A stretch of 64,000 nucleotides of DNA from JANQGH01 sp039030175. Its GTDB lineage: Bacteria > Pseudomonadota > Alphaproteobacteria > DSM-16000 > Inquilinaceae. Positions 52,139-61,813 of the stretch are shown here, piece by piece. The position numbers and the translations under genes were made by a program. The notes beneath the pieces were generated by a model. The model searched no databases and was not told the origin of the DNA. It worked only from the letters and a program-made list of their open reading frames with translations. The stretch lies in contig JBCCER010000003.1 of assembly GCA_039030175.1 (NCBI GenBank), positions 6,078-70,077 on the forward strand, in the 5' to 3' direction. Position 1 is the first letter of the stretch, and each line of letters opens with the position of its first letter.

Positions 52139-52992
52139 TTTGTTGGAACAGGGACAGTTTCTTCGATCCAAGCTTGTGTCGATGGGGACCACCCGGCAGG
52201 CATACCATGACCACCATCGTGCAGGCACAACTGCAAACCGCCCCGACTGCAGGACGACCATACCGAGCAGGTCGCACTTCCGACGATCAAATCAGACTGG
52301 TCCGGTGCCGCCAGACATTCATTGACCTCTCGAAGGATCTCAACGCCGGTCAGCACGTCGCCTTGATGCCAAAGAACACCGATAGGGCGCCCCTCCATGG
52401 GCACCACTCGGTCGGATGTGCCATGCGTGTGCCGCATCATCACCGGCCCGGCATCGCAGGTTTCCGGCAACGGGTTCCAAAACGCACCAGAGATGGGCGC
52501 GTAGTGGCTAAACGGAGCGCCGATAAAGCACGCCACGGACCAGACCATCGAGCCCCCTTGCGAAAAACCGGCAGCCACGACCCGTTGACGGTCGATCGGA
52601 TAGCGATCCTGAACGTTCTCAATGACGGCGCGTACGTATGCCGTGTCGCTGCGCGCCTGACTGGGCGAGCCTTGATGGGCCCAAGTGTTGTTGCGGCCAT
52701 CAGCGGCGACAAACAGATAGCCGGCATCCGTCCAGGCCTCGACCAAACGCTGATTGCGGATCGCTCCTAGTCCGGAGCCTTGATAGCCGTGGAACCAAAC
52801 GAGTATCGGTAGCGCGGATGTGCCGTCCCAATCGGAGGGCGCCTCAACGTAATAGCGGCCATCATCTGCCGCGCCTTCGTCCATGAATTCTATCGTGCAA
52901 GGCTGTTCGCCGGCGCAGTCTTGCTGCGCCACTGCTGACGCCGAGATTAGCGCCGCGAGTAAGGCAGCCCCTATCACATGGGCGGTACGCAC
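52135..52992 (-). CDS. Secreted PHB-depolymerase-like esterase
   Basis: This 285-residue alpha/beta hydrolase has a signal peptide (1-22, ending SAVAQ). The oxyanion region is WFHGYQGSG (about 66-74), the nucleophile Ser144 lies in AGFSQGGSM, Asp194 in HGTSDRVVP, and the catalytic histidine in HDGGHGMP near residue 264. It belongs to the LpqC/feruloyl esterase-polyhydroxybutyrate depolymerase family. A lipase box variant G.S.GG fits. Extracellular ester hydrolysis is likely; substrate unknown. Several cysteines could form disulfides. Confidence 0.82.
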   Translation of the reverse strand: MRTAHVIGAALLAALISASAVAQQDCAGEQPCTIEFMDEGAADDGRYYVEAPSDWDGTSALPILVWFHGYQGSGLGAIRNQRLVEAWTDAGYLFVAADGRNNTWAHQGSPSQARSDTAYVRAVIENVQDRYPIDRQRVVAAGFSQGGSMVWSVACFIGAPFSHYAPISGAFWNPLPETCDAGPVMMRHTHGTSDRVVPMEGRPIGVLWHQGDVLTGVEILREVNECLAAPDQSDLIVGSATCSVWSSCSRGGLQLCLHDGGHGMPAGWSPSTQAWIEETVPVPTN

Positions 52993-53232
52993 TTATTCTC
53001 TTTCCGTCTTGTGTCGCTCAATGAGCAGCAATCTATAGACCTTGAGCACAGGTCAACGGATCGAGGAACACATGTCCGTGATCCCTATCTCGAAAATACA
53101 ACCCCTCAGTTGAGTCGAGAGAGAGGCCAGTCCTAGCAGCCTTCGCAATCAAAACTTTCAATAAGTACTTGATCTTATCCGTCAATCACACGTACAAATT
53201 GCTGAATTGGCTCGTATTCGACGATAGTGATC

Positions 53233-54414
53233 ATGAGTTCTCATCGTATCATCAACGAACCGCCCGAGAGGCGACCGTTCGTTTTGCGTGCTTTCAGCGC
53301 TGCCTGCCAGGTCGTCATCGGCGCTTTCATTGTCACCGTGGTGCTCTTCGCAGCGACGACAATGCGCCAGTCGGGTGTGGCGAGCGGAGACCCGGCCATG
53401 CCTGCCCCTATTCCGGTCGAAACCCTTCGCCTGGTTGAGGAGGACGGCTATTCGGTTGAGCGGCAATTTGTCGGACGTGTCGTCGCCCGTCAGGAGACCA
53501 GCGCCAGCTTCGAGCTTCCCGGCCGACTAACCGAGATCCTTGTGGACGAGGGCGACCCGGTGCGCGCCGGGGAGGTGATTGCGCGGCTCGATACCGCCCT
53601 TCTCCAGGCACGTCTAGACGAATGGCAGAGCCGCGCCAACGAGCTCGAAGCCCAAGTGGAACTGGCGGTCCGCACCGAAGAACGTCAGCAGGAGCTGAAT
53701 CGAAGGGGCCATTCGACAGATCAGAGACTGGACGAATCTTATTTGCAACGCATTGCGCTTGAGGCCGCGCTGGAGCAGGCGCGCGCCAGCATGCAAAGCG
53801 TCGAGATTCAGATCGAGAAGGCGACGCTTTTGGCACCTTTCGACGGCACAGTCGGCGCGCGCATGACCGATGTTGGTGCCGTTCTGCAGGCCGGCCAGCC
53901 GGTTGTCGACATTGTCGAGGCGGGCGCCATGGAAGCGCGCATAGGCATTCCCGTGCCCTTAACGCGCGACCTAGAGATCGGCGAAGTTTTTGAGATCATA
54001 GTAGCCGACCAAGTCGTGCCGGCATCGCTGAATGCCCTTCGCCAAGACGTCGACCGCCAGACCCGTACCGTGATTGCCGTTTTTTTGTTCCAGGATACGG
54101 TGACGGTGCCATCAGGTGAGATCGCCCGGCTGACACTCGAGCGAGTGCACAACGAACCGGGATACTGGCTTCCGTTAGCAGCATTGACGCAAGGCCTGGA
54201 CGGGTTGTGGTCCGTCTTCGCCGTCGGGGATACATCATTCGGGGACATCATCGTTCGGCGCGAAGAAGTTGAGATCCTTCACTTCGCTGCCGACCGGGTG
54301 TTCGTTCGGGGTACCGTTGCGGATGGCGATGAGGTGATCGCTGCGGGGGTTGACCGCGTCACGCCGGGGCAACGTGTCGTACCGACGACCACGCTGATGG
54401 CGGACAATCGCTGA
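53233..54414 (+). CDS. RND efflux membrane-fusion protein
   Basis: This 393-residue periplasmic adaptor is membrane-anchored by a helix at about 27-45 (QVVIGAFIVTVVLFAAT), with no lipobox. Lipoyl halves FVGRVVARQETSASFELPGRL and IEKATLLAPFDGTVGARM flank a coiled-coil hairpin (about 110-185), and a beta-barrel and membrane-proximal domain follow. It links the inner-membrane pump to an outer-membrane channel; no TolC-like gene is in the window. GTG 53227 is an alternative start. The permease starts eight bases after its stop. Confidence 0.9.
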   Translation: MSSHRIINEPPERRPFVLRAFSAACQVVIGAFIVTVVLFAATTMRQSGVASGDPAMPAPIPVETLRLVEEDGYSVERQFVGRVVARQETSASFELPGRLTEILVDEGDPVRAGEVIARLDTALLQARLDEWQSRANELEAQVELAVRTEERQQELNRRGHSTDQRLDESYLQRIALEAALEQARASMQSVEIQIEKATLLAPFDGTVGARMTDVGAVLQAGQPVVDIVEAGAMEARIGIPVPLTRDLEIGEVFEIIVADQVVPASLNALRQDVDRQTRTVIAVFLFQDTVTVPSGEIARLTLERVHNEPGYWLPLAALTQGLDGLWSVFAVGDTSFGDIIVRREEVEILHFAADRVFVRGTVADGDEVIAAGVDRVTPGQRVVPTTTLMADNR

Positions 54415-54422
54415 ACAACGCG

Positions 54423-57400
54423 ATGGCCGAACGCCGCGACTTACCAACCATCTTCTTTAGGCAGCCACGTTACCTGGCCCTGCTGATCGTGGTCGTGTTG
54501 GTGGCAGGCCTGTCGGCCCTTGCCACGATCGGCCGGCAGGAAGATCCAACGATCACGAACCTGTTCGCCACGATTGTAACTCCCTATCCAGGAGCGACCG
54601 CCGAGCGGGTCGAAGCAATGGTTACGGAGAAAATCGAAAGCGAGCTTATCGAAATCGAGCAGATCGACGGCCTAGCTTCAGAGTCGCGCGCCGGCATATC
54701 CATCGTCCAGATCGAGCTCGACGCCAGAGTCACCGACACTGAGATCGATCAAGTGTGGGTCGACGTGCGATCTGCCCTGGACGACGCCGAGGGGGAGTTT
54801 CCCGCAGGCGTCCCCTCACCCACCTTGGAGACAGATCGCGGAAACGCATTTACCAGCATCAGCGCCATAACATGGCGCGGCGAAGAGTCCCCGAATCTTG
54901 CGATCATGGGCAGGTTCGCCGAGGAGTTACAGGACCGACTGCGCGCCGTTCCGGGGACTGAACTTGTCGCGATTTGGGGTGCGCCCGACGAGGAAATCGT
55001 CGTTGAAATAGACCGCAATGTCCTGGCGTCGCTGGCCCTCACGCCCGATGACATCGCGACTGCGATAGCAGCAGCAGACGCAAAGGTCGCCGCCGGCCAG
55101 GTCCGCGCTGAGAACAATTTGGTCATCGAAGTCGCCGGCGAAATCGAATCGCTAAACCGGATCCGCGATGTCCCAATCGTGGCGAATAGCGACACGATCG
55201 TGCGTGTCGGTGATGTGGCAACCGTCAGCAGAACGATCGCCCAGCCCGCCGAGGACCTTGCTTTCCTCGAACTTGAGCCGGCCGTGGTGATCGCCGCCCG
55301 CATGGCGCCAAACCTCCAAGTCGATACCTGGATGCAAGCGATTGAAGAAGAATTCGCCGAATTCGAGGCATCTCTGCCGGGTGGCCTGGGACATCGCCAG
55401 ATATTCGATCAGAGCGTCTATACGGCGCAGCGGTTTGACTCGCTTGGAGAGAACTTGGCGATCGGCGTGGGTCTGGTCGTCATCGTCCTGTTCTTCACTC
55501 TGGGCTGGCGGTCTGCCCTGATCGTCGCCTTCGTTCTGCCTGTCACTGGCCTAATGGCCATCGCCCTGTTGCAAGCATTCGGTGTCCCTCTGCACCAGAT
55601 GTCCGTCACCGGCTTGATCGTCGCCCTTGGCCTGATTGTCGACAGCGCCATCGTGATGACCGACCGCATTCGGTCGCGCCTCGAGAACGGCGCCAAGCCC
55701 GTGGAGGCCATGGGCGAAGCCGTCAGACATCTTTGGTTGCCGCTACTTGCATCCACCGTCACAACCGTGCTGGCCTTCATGCCCATGGTGCTGCTGCCAG
55801 GCGCGCCGGGAGACTTCGTCAGCACCATTGCAATTGCCGTAATCGCCGCGTTGGCCTCTTCATGGCTGCTGGCAATTACCGTTACGCCCGCGATCACCGG
55901 CTTCGCGTTGGCACGCCTTGGCAAGTCACAGCGAAAATGGTGGCGAAACGGAATCAGCGGTCATGGGCTGGGCAGGGTCTTTCGACGGTCACTAGAGCTC
56001 AGCCTACGATACCGGACATTGAGCATTCTGATCGCTCTGGCACTGCCAATCATCGGATTTGCCAGCCTGCCAACCCTGACCGCACAGTTCTTTCCGGGGG
56101 CAGATCGGGACCAGTTCTATGTTCAGATGCGCCTGCCGGCCGGCGCGTCCGTCGACCAAACAGTCGCGACCATGCAGCAGGCCCACGCGATCTTGCGCGA
56201 AGACGAAGCGATCGACACTGTTGCATGGTTCGTCGGACGCAGCGCTCCCGCCTTCTACTACAACATGCTGATGAACCAAGACGGAGTCGCGCGCTTTGCC
56301 GAGGCGTTGGTGACCGCCGAAACGCCTGAGGCCGCGCTTGCCATAATGCCTCCGTTGCAGGACCGGTTCGACGCCGAACTTCCCGGCGCTCAGATCATTG
56401 TGCGGGAGATCTTGCAAGGCCCACCGGTCGTTGCGCCAGTTGAGCTGCGCATCTTCGGCCCCGATCTAGAGCGGTTGCGCGATCTGGGCGAAGAAGCGCG
56501 CCTGCTGATGACCCAGATCCCGGAAATCACGCATACACGGTCCTCCATCACTGGCGGCGCACCACAACTTCAGTTCGACGCGGATGAGGATAGCGCCCGG
56601 CTTCTCGGCCTGACCCTCGGGGACGTCGCCCGGCAGCTTGAAGCAAATCTGGAAGGCGTGGTCGGCGGATCGCTGATCGAACAAACCAACGAATTGCCGG
56701 TACGCGTGCGTGTCTCAGCAGCGGAACGCGGCAGCATCACGGATGTAGGCTCAATCGACATCCTAACCGCGTTGACCAGCGAAAACGCTGACACGTTTCC
56801 AGGCGTACCGCTGAGCGCCTTAGGCAGTTTATCGATGGTGCCGTCAGAGCCGTCGGTTCCGCATTTTGACGGTCAACGTGTGAATCGCATCTACGGATAC
56901 GTTGACGCCGGTGTGTTGCCGCAAGAGGCTTTTGCTGCCTTCGAGCGGTTGCTGGCGGAATCGCCGCTGGCCTTGCCTGTGGGATACACGCTCGAATTTG
57001 GCGGCGACACTGACGCTCGCGCGGAGACCGTTCGGGATCTGATGGGATCTGTCGCGCTGATCGTAACGCTAACGCTGGTGACCATCGTCCTCACATTTAA
57101 CTCGTTTCGTCTGTCTCTGGTAGTGGGGGCGGCTGCCGCCCTTTCACTGGGCCTCAGCATTCTCTCGCTCGCCTTGCTCAACTTCCCATTTGGCATTCAC
57201 GCTTTGATCGGCGCCATCGGATCCATCGGTGTGTCGGTGAACGTGGCCATCATCATTCTTACCGAATTGAAAGCCAATCGAGATGCCGTCGCAGGCGACC
57301 CTGGGGCGATCCGTGATGTCGTGATGGACACCAGCCGTCATATCGTGTCGACCACATTGACGACGTTTGGAGGCTTCCTTCCGCTTGTCCTCGGCGGCGG

Positions 57401-57650
57401 CGGGCTTTGGCCACCTTTTGCGACAGCGATCGCCGGCGGCGTTTTGCTCTCCTCGATTGTCAGCTTCTACTTCGTGCCGCCAATGTTCTCGATTATCACC
57501 CGCTCGCGTCCGGTCGCTGTGTTTGACGAGCCGACCCAAGAGGAGCCAACGGTCAAAGAAGAACCGGCCCAGAAGCAGAAGGCGTCTGTGTCGCCACTCC
57601 CTACCGCCCGCCGGTCACGCACAATAGGGTGGCTGCCAAAGGCCGGTTAG
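54423..57650 (+). CDS. RND efflux permease with atypical proton relay
   Basis: This 1075-residue inner-membrane pump has the AcrB-type layout: twelve membrane helices and two large periplasmic loops. Numbering coincides with AcrB at the relay sites: Asp407 is kept (LIVDSAIVMTD), but 408 is Ser rather than Asp, and 940 is Asn (SVNVAIII) rather than Lys. N-terminal PGATAERVEAMVTEKIE and FFPGADRDQFYVQ in the second half are typical of this divergent branch. It pairs with the adjacent fusion protein. A C-terminal tail rich in Glu, Pro and Lys is unusual. Substrate unknown. Confidence 0.9.
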   Translation: MAERRDLPTIFFRQPRYLALLIVVVLVAGLSALATIGRQEDPTITNLFATIVTPYPGATAERVEAMVTEKIESELIEIEQIDGLASESRAGISIVQIELDARVTDTEIDQVWVDVRSALDDAEGEFPAGVPSPTLETDRGNAFTSISAITWRGEESPNLAIMGRFAEELQDRLRAVPGTELVAIWGAPDEEIVVEIDRNVLASLALTPDDIATAIAAADAKVAAGQVRAENNLVIEVAGEIESLNRIRDVPIVANSDTIVRVGDVATVSRTIAQPAEDLAFLELEPAVVIAARMAPNLQVDTWMQAIEEEFAEFEASLPGGLGHRQIFDQSVYTAQRFDSLGENLAIGVGLVVIVLFFTLGWRSALIVAFVLPVTGLMAIALLQAFGVPLHQMSVTGLIVALGLIVDSAIVMTDRIRSRLENGAKPVEAMGEAVRHLWLPLLASTVTTVLAFMPMVLLPGAPGDFVSTIAIAVIAALASSWLLAITVTPAITGFALARLGKSQRKWWRNGISGHGLGRVFRRSLELSLRYRTLSILIALALPIIGFASLPTLTAQFFPGADRDQFYVQMRLPAGASVDQTVATMQQAHAILREDEAIDTVAWFVGRSAPAFYYNMLMNQDGVARFAEALVTAETPEAALAIMPPLQDRFDAELPGAQIIVREILQGPPVVAPVELRIFGPDLERLRDLGEEARLLMTQIPEITHTRSSITGGAPQLQFDADEDSARLLGLTLGDVARQLEANLEGVVGGSLIEQTNELPVRVRVSAAERGSITDVGSIDILTALTSENADTFPGVPLSALGSLSMVPSEPSVPHFDGQRVNRIYGYVDAGVLPQEAFAAFERLLAESPLALPVGYTLEFGGDTDARAETVRDLMGSVALIVTLTLVTIVLTFNSFRLSLVVGAAAALSLGLSILSLALLNFPFGIHALIGAIGSIGVSVNVAIIILTELKANRDAVAGDPGAIRDVVMDTSRHIVSTTLTTFGGFLPLVLGGGGLWPPFATAIAGGVLLSSIVSFYFVPPMFSIITRSRPVAVFDEPTQEEPTVKEEPAQKQKASVSPLPTARRSRTIGWLPKAG

Positions 57651-57980
57651 CCAGACGATCTGTTTACTGTGGCGTCCTGGACTGTATCGATGATCTTCGG
57701 ATCGCGCCAACAATTGTAATTGCTATAACAATTCAGGTCGGGCATCCTGAAGATCAAAGTTACGCGTCCGGGGAGGCTGCCGGCAGGTGAAAACCGCTGG
57801 AAACGCAATAACAATCAATACTTTGAGTGACTATTGTGCCGGGAGCATTGACCTGTTGGCATCCGGGTGTTCATGCCTGACAAGCATAGACACCCCGTCC
57901 TTCGCTGCTGACCGCACAAAAGATATGACGTGTGTAAACCGCAGCACACACTGGCCCTTGTCGTCGATGGCCACCGGCTG
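57651..57980 (+). promoter_or_regulatory. Control region of the sugar-catabolic cluster
   Basis: This 330-bp gap after the RND permease holds an inverted repeat with an extended -10 promoter (57712-57733, separate entry) and a looser ACAAT/ATTGT pair (57811-57815 and 57833-57837) similar in wording. Short frames here (such as 57787-57981) have no ribosome site and no recognisable product. No terminator for the RND operon was evident. Confidence 0.4.
57712..57733 (+). promoter_or_regulatory. Palindromic operator over an extended -10 promoter
   Basis: AATTGT (57712-57717) and ACAATT (57728-57733) are exact reverse complements separated by ten bases. Within them TGC-TATAAC (57721-57729) fits an extended -10 box. 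The overlap suggests a repressor site controlling the aldolase-isomerase-transporter genes that begin about 250 bp downstream. The regulator is not in the window. Confidence 0.45.
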
Positions 57981-59018
57981 ATGGACAGCTCTCTCAAACG
58001 GCAGCGCCTTGGTGCCTGCGCCTCGTCATCAGGCATAATGTGTGCCTTGGCAATCGATCAAGGCAGCAGTCTCACTCGCGCACTCGCCGAGGCAGCAGGC
58101 GACGATAGTGCAGGCGACGAAAGAGCCGCCGAGTTCAAGACGACCTTGGCCAAACATCTCTCGCCGGAAGTATCCGCCATCTTGCTGGACTATCGGTTCG
58201 GTGATGCGTGCCAAGCGGTATGCGCGCCGGAGACGGGCGTCCTACGCGCTTACGAAACGGATGTTTATGGCGGCAGTTGCGAGACGGTGACGACCCTCCC
58301 CGCTCAAGAGTCTGTTTTTCGGTTGGCCCAACGGGGTGCGGACGCCATCAAGCTGCACATGTACTATGACCCCGATGCGCCCGAGGAGGAGAATGAGCCT
58401 AAGCGAGCGCTGATCGAGCGGGTCGGCGCGGAGTGTCTCGCCAACGATCTGCCCTTCCTGTTCGAGCCTCTAGCCGTTCGAAGAGGTTTGGACTCCAAAA
58501 CCGCAGCCTTCGCTGCCGTCAAGCCGGGGATCGTAAGACGATCGGTTGAGGAGTTTTCCAAGCCCGGCTATCGCGTCGACGTTCTGAAGATCGAGTTCCC
58601 GGTCGAACTTTCCTGTGTCGATGGGATCAAGACGGCTGCCGGGCCTGGGAAAGCCCCCGCCTATACCAAGCAAGAGGCGATGGACCATTTCCGCGCCACA
58701 GCGACCGCCGCCGGCTGCCCCTTCGTGTTTTTGAGCGCTGGGGTTACGCTGGATGAATACGCCGAAGGGCTGGAATTGGCTGGCGAGGCTGGCGTGGCCT
58801 ACAGCGGCTTCCTGTGCGGCAGGGCCATCTGGCGGCCGGCGATCAACATCTTCGGTCAAGGCGGCGTGGACGCCTTGGCCCAATGGGCCAGAACGGAAGG
58901 TCAGGCTGGACTAAAGCGACTGACCAAGATCGCCCACGCCACAGCAGTTCCGATGATTGATCGGACAGCCAACCAAGCACCATCGCCCCGACCGGCCATT
59001 GGGGGAATGCCGCAATGA
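57981..59018 (+). CDS. LacD-type class I aldolase
   Basis: This 345-residue protein belongs to the tagatose-1,6-bisphosphate aldolase family (LacD/YihT, COG3684), which cleaves ketose phosphates by a Schiff base. By alignment from memory to the streptococcal enzyme, Asp26, Lys124 (DAIKLHMYY), Glu162 (FLFEPL) and Lys203 (VDVLKIEFP) are all present, so catalysis is probable. The usual DQRG near residue 27 is DQGSS, losing an arginine near the phosphate site. Starts earlier, at GTG 57930, are possible. The stop overlaps the isomerase start. Substrate could be a sugar phosphate, or an unphosphorylated or sulfonated sugar. Confidence 0.8.
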   Translation: MDSSLKRQRLGACASSSGIMCALAIDQGSSLTRALAEAAGDDSAGDERAAEFKTTLAKHLSPEVSAILLDYRFGDACQAVCAPETGVLRAYETDVYGGSCETVTTLPAQESVFRLAQRGADAIKLHMYYDPDAPEEENEPKRALIERVGAECLANDLPFLFEPLAVRRGLDSKTAAFAAVKPGIVRRSVEEFSKPGYRVDVLKIEFPVELSCVDGIKTAAGPGKAPAYTKQEAMDHFRATATAAGCPFVFLSAGVTLDEYAEGLELAGEAGVAYSGFLCGRAIWRPAINIFGQGGVDALAQWARTEGQAGLKRLTKIAHATAVPMIDRTANQAPSPRPAIGGMPQ

Positions 59019-60460
59019 CCGGGTATCGGCCCCGCATTGGCTATATCGGCGTTTCAATCTCGCCCTACTACGCTGAGAAATACAACGTACGCGAAAAGGC
59101 GATCAGCGCCCTTGAAGCGCGCAGTGCGGAATTAGGTTTTGACCTGGTAGCCATTGGGCGCCAGATCCACATGGGTTCGGAAGCCGAGGACGCAGCGCGG
59201 GAGCTCAAGGACGCTGAGCTTGACTTCCTGCTGATTCAGAATGCTGCCTGCAGCGCAGGAGACCAGCTATACCCCCTGCTGGATGTAGCGCCGCGCATCG
59301 GCCTGTGGTCGGTCCCGGACCCGAGTTTCGACGGACCCGTCCAGCTGTCGTCTTTTGTCTCAATGAGTCATTTCGCCAATTTGATTAAGACCGCCGCAAA
59401 GGACCGGGACATTCCCTACAAATGGTTCTACGGCGATCCAGAGTCAGACCGTTTTCGCGAACGTTTTGCGGTGACAATGCGGGCCTTGCGAGCGGTCACC
59501 GGCCTTGAGCGAACGAAGATTGGCTGGATCGGCGGAATCTCGCCAGGGTTCGACGGCATGGTGTCAGATCGGTCTGCGTTCCAACACCGCCTCGGCGTGG
59601 CCATCGAACCGCTCGATCTAGAGGAAGTTGTTTCGCGCGCGAAATCGATCGCCCCTGATCGTGTGTCTGAGTCAGCGGCTGCAATGAAAGATGCCGCGCG
59701 ATCGGTCGCCGTTTCGAATGATGATTCTTTCGACCGGGTCACACGGGTCTATCTGGCGTTGCACGACCTATCTGCTGAGCGGCAATTCGATGCGCTGGCG
59801 GTTCAATGCTGGTCCGATATCCAAAGCCTCTACGATATAGTGCCCTGCATGGCCTACAGCTGGATGGGAAGCGAACATCGCCTTCCCGTGGCTTGTGAGG
59901 GTGACGTGTTGGGCGCGGTCAGCATGCACGCGCTGAACCTGATATCAGACACCGAAGGCTCAGCCACATTGCTCGACATGGCCGCGCTGGATCCGGACCG
60001 GCAGGCGATGCTGATGTGGCATTGCGGAGTCTCGCCAAGGCATTTCGCCAACGATGACGGCATTGCCTGGGTCGATCATGTCACCCTTGGACGCAATGGC
60101 GATGATGGCCCCTATGGTGTCGCCGGCGATCAGGTCTTCGCGCCACAGCCGGCAACGGTTGGCTACATCAACGAGGATGCCTCGCGGCTGTTTGTGCTGA
60201 AGTCCGAGATCGTCGAGCACCCCTCGAAAGGGTTCGATGGCACACGAGGCTGGGTGTCGAAGCTGCACCTCAATGGCGAGGCTATCGATATCTGGGATCT
60301 TCTGAACACGCTGACCGTGCGCGGCCTGCAGCATCATTTTGCCATGGGCCAGGGCGACATGTCGCGAGAGTTAATGGAATTGGCCGCATGGACCGGCATG
60401 CGGCTTGTCGAGCCTGTTCCGTATGCAGACTATCTGCAGCGGGACGGAGTTAATGTTTGA
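59015..60460 (+). CDS. Fucose/arabinose isomerase-like protein
   Basis: This 481-residue protein resembles the L-fucose isomerase-related sugar isomerases (COG2407). The N-terminal domain begins RIGYIGVSISPYYAEKY and the C-terminal domain contains VACEGDVLGAVSMHAL, with candidate metal ligands Glu295, Asp297 and Asp321, and His336 in LMWHCGVSP. Aldose-ketose interconversion with manganese is expected. Starting within the aldolase stop, it should supply the ketose that the aldolase cleaves. The exact sugar cannot be told from sequence. Confidence 0.75.
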   Translation: MTGYRPRIGYIGVSISPYYAEKYNVREKAISALEARSAELGFDLVAIGRQIHMGSEAEDAARELKDAELDFLLIQNAACSAGDQLYPLLDVAPRIGLWSVPDPSFDGPVQLSSFVSMSHFANLIKTAAKDRDIPYKWFYGDPESDRFRERFAVTMRALRAVTGLERTKIGWIGGISPGFDGMVSDRSAFQHRLGVAIEPLDLEEVVSRAKSIAPDRVSESAAAMKDAARSVAVSNDDSFDRVTRVYLALHDLSAERQFDALAVQCWSDIQSLYDIVPCMAYSWMGSEHRLPVACEGDVLGAVSMHALNLISDTEGSATLLDMAALDPDRQAMLMWHCGVSPRHFANDDGIAWVDHVTLGRNGDDGPYGVAGDQVFAPQPATVGYINEDASRLFVLKSEIVEHPSKGFDGTRGWVSKLHLNGEAIDIWDLLNTLTVRGLQHHFAMGQGDMSRELMELAAWTGMRLVEPVPYADYLQRDGVNV

Positions 60461-60490
60461 ACAAGGGTCAAAAATGGGAGGAGTTGCATC

Positions 60491-61762
60491 ATGAAACTTT
60501 CGGCAATTAGAAACGCTGCCATCGGCGCCACAGCGGCGCTTGCGGTCAGCGTTGGTGCGATCGCACAGGAGCTTCCGGGCTTTTCAAGCTGGGATGAAGT
60601 TCTGGAGCAGGCGCGCGGCGAAACCGTTTACTGGTACATGTGGGGCGGTTCGGACGCCATCAACGGCTTCGTGGACGAGTTTTACGGGGTGCCCCTCCAA
60701 GAGGAATACGGCATCACGCTGAACCGCGTGCCACTGGCCGACACGGTCGACGCCGTCAACCAAGTGATCAGTGAGCAAGAGGCCGGCGCCACCGGCGATC
60801 AGGGCACGATCGACCTCATCTGGATCAACGGCGAGAATTTCTTCACCCTGCGCCAGGCCGATTTGCTGTACGGTCCATGGGGCGAGGACATTCCGAACGC
60901 CGCCCTGGTAGATTGGGATAATCCCGCGGTCTTTCTTGATTTCGGCCGACAGGTCGATGGCTATGAAAGCCCATGGTCAAGTGCCCAGTTCCATTTCGTT
61001 TACGATTCGGCCCGCATGGATGAAGCCGATCTTCCCCGCTCGTACACCGAGTTGGGCGACTGGATCGAGGCCAATCCCGGTCAGTTCAGCTATATGGCGC
61101 CGGGTCCGGGCGCGTTTGTCGGAACCCGCTTCGTCAAGCAGTTGTTCTTCGAGTTGAGCGGCGGGCATGACCAGTGGGTCGGTGAGTTCAACGAGGATCT
61201 CTACAACGAATGGGCCCCGCAGGTATGGGAAACCCTAATCTCATGGCAGCCCAATCTGTGGCGTGAAGGCGAGACCTATCCTGCAAGCCAGCCGGAGCTG
61301 AACGAGCTGTTCGCCAATGGCGAAATCGCGTTCACCTTCACCCAATCGCCGTCTGGCGCGGCGCCGATGATTTCGGCCGGTCTGGTACCGCCGACAGCTC
61401 AGGCGTTTGCGTTCGACAATTACATGATCGGCGACTTCAACTACGTCGCGATCCCGTTCAATGCGCCGAATAAGGCGGCGGCCTTGGTAACCGCCAATTT
61501 GATCCTGCAACCGGACCGCCAGGCGTTTCAGGTTCAGCCTGAATACGGCTTCTGCTGTGGCTGGGGCATCGACGTCTCGCGGGTAACCGATCCGGATTCG
61601 GTGGCGGCCATCGATGCGGCAATGGCCAATTTGGGCGACGCGGCGGAGGATCCCAGCATCTTGGCCGGAGCCTTGGTCGCCGATATCGCGGCTGAGTATC
61701 AGACCCGGATCGAGGCGGATTGGGAACGCTACGTTCTGCGCGGCGAGCCCCTGCCCCAATAG
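60491..61762 (+). CDS. ABC transporter substrate-binding protein (YnjB-like)
   Basis: This 423-residue periplasmic protein has a signal peptide (1-25, ending AIAQ). The mature start SWDEVLEQARGETVYWYMWGGSDAINGFV is that of the YnjB-like binding proteins related to polyamine/iron/thiamine binders, not to classic sugar binders. GGGAGGAG eight bases upstream of the ATG is the best ribosome site in the cluster, fitting high expression. It is followed by two permeases and an ATPase. The ligand is unknown; the neighbouring aldolase and isomerase suggest a sugar or a sugar derivative. Confidence 0.85.
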   Translation: MKLSAIRNAAIGATAALAVSVGAIAQELPGFSSWDEVLEQARGETVYWYMWGGSDAINGFVDEFYGVPLQEEYGITLNRVPLADTVDAVNQVISEQEAGATGDQGTIDLIWINGENFFTLRQADLLYGPWGEDIPNAALVDWDNPAVFLDFGRQVDGYESPWSSAQFHFVYDSARMDEADLPRSYTELGDWIEANPGQFSYMAPGPGAFVGTRFVKQLFFELSGGHDQWVGEFNEDLYNEWAPQVWETLISWQPNLWREGETYPASQPELNELFANGEIAFTFTQSPSGAAPMISAGLVPPTAQAFAFDNYMIGDFNYVAIPFNAPNKAAALVTANLILQPDRQAFQVQPEYGFCCGWGIDVSRVTDPDSVAAIDAAMANLGDAAEDPSILAGALVADIAAEYQTRIEADWERYVLRGEPLPQ

Positions 61763-61813
61763 GTGAAGTAAACGCAGGAATTCGAACCCGTGACCCGCTG
61801 ACGGAGCCTGCCC

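Noticed and set aside
52057..52770. 237-codon plus-strand frame over the esterase
   Set aside because: The minus-strand protein has a signal peptide and a complete catalytic triad; the other frame is a shadow.
57787..57981. 64-codon frame before the aldolase
   Set aside because: No ribosome site, no recognisable sequence, and it lies across the presumed operator region.
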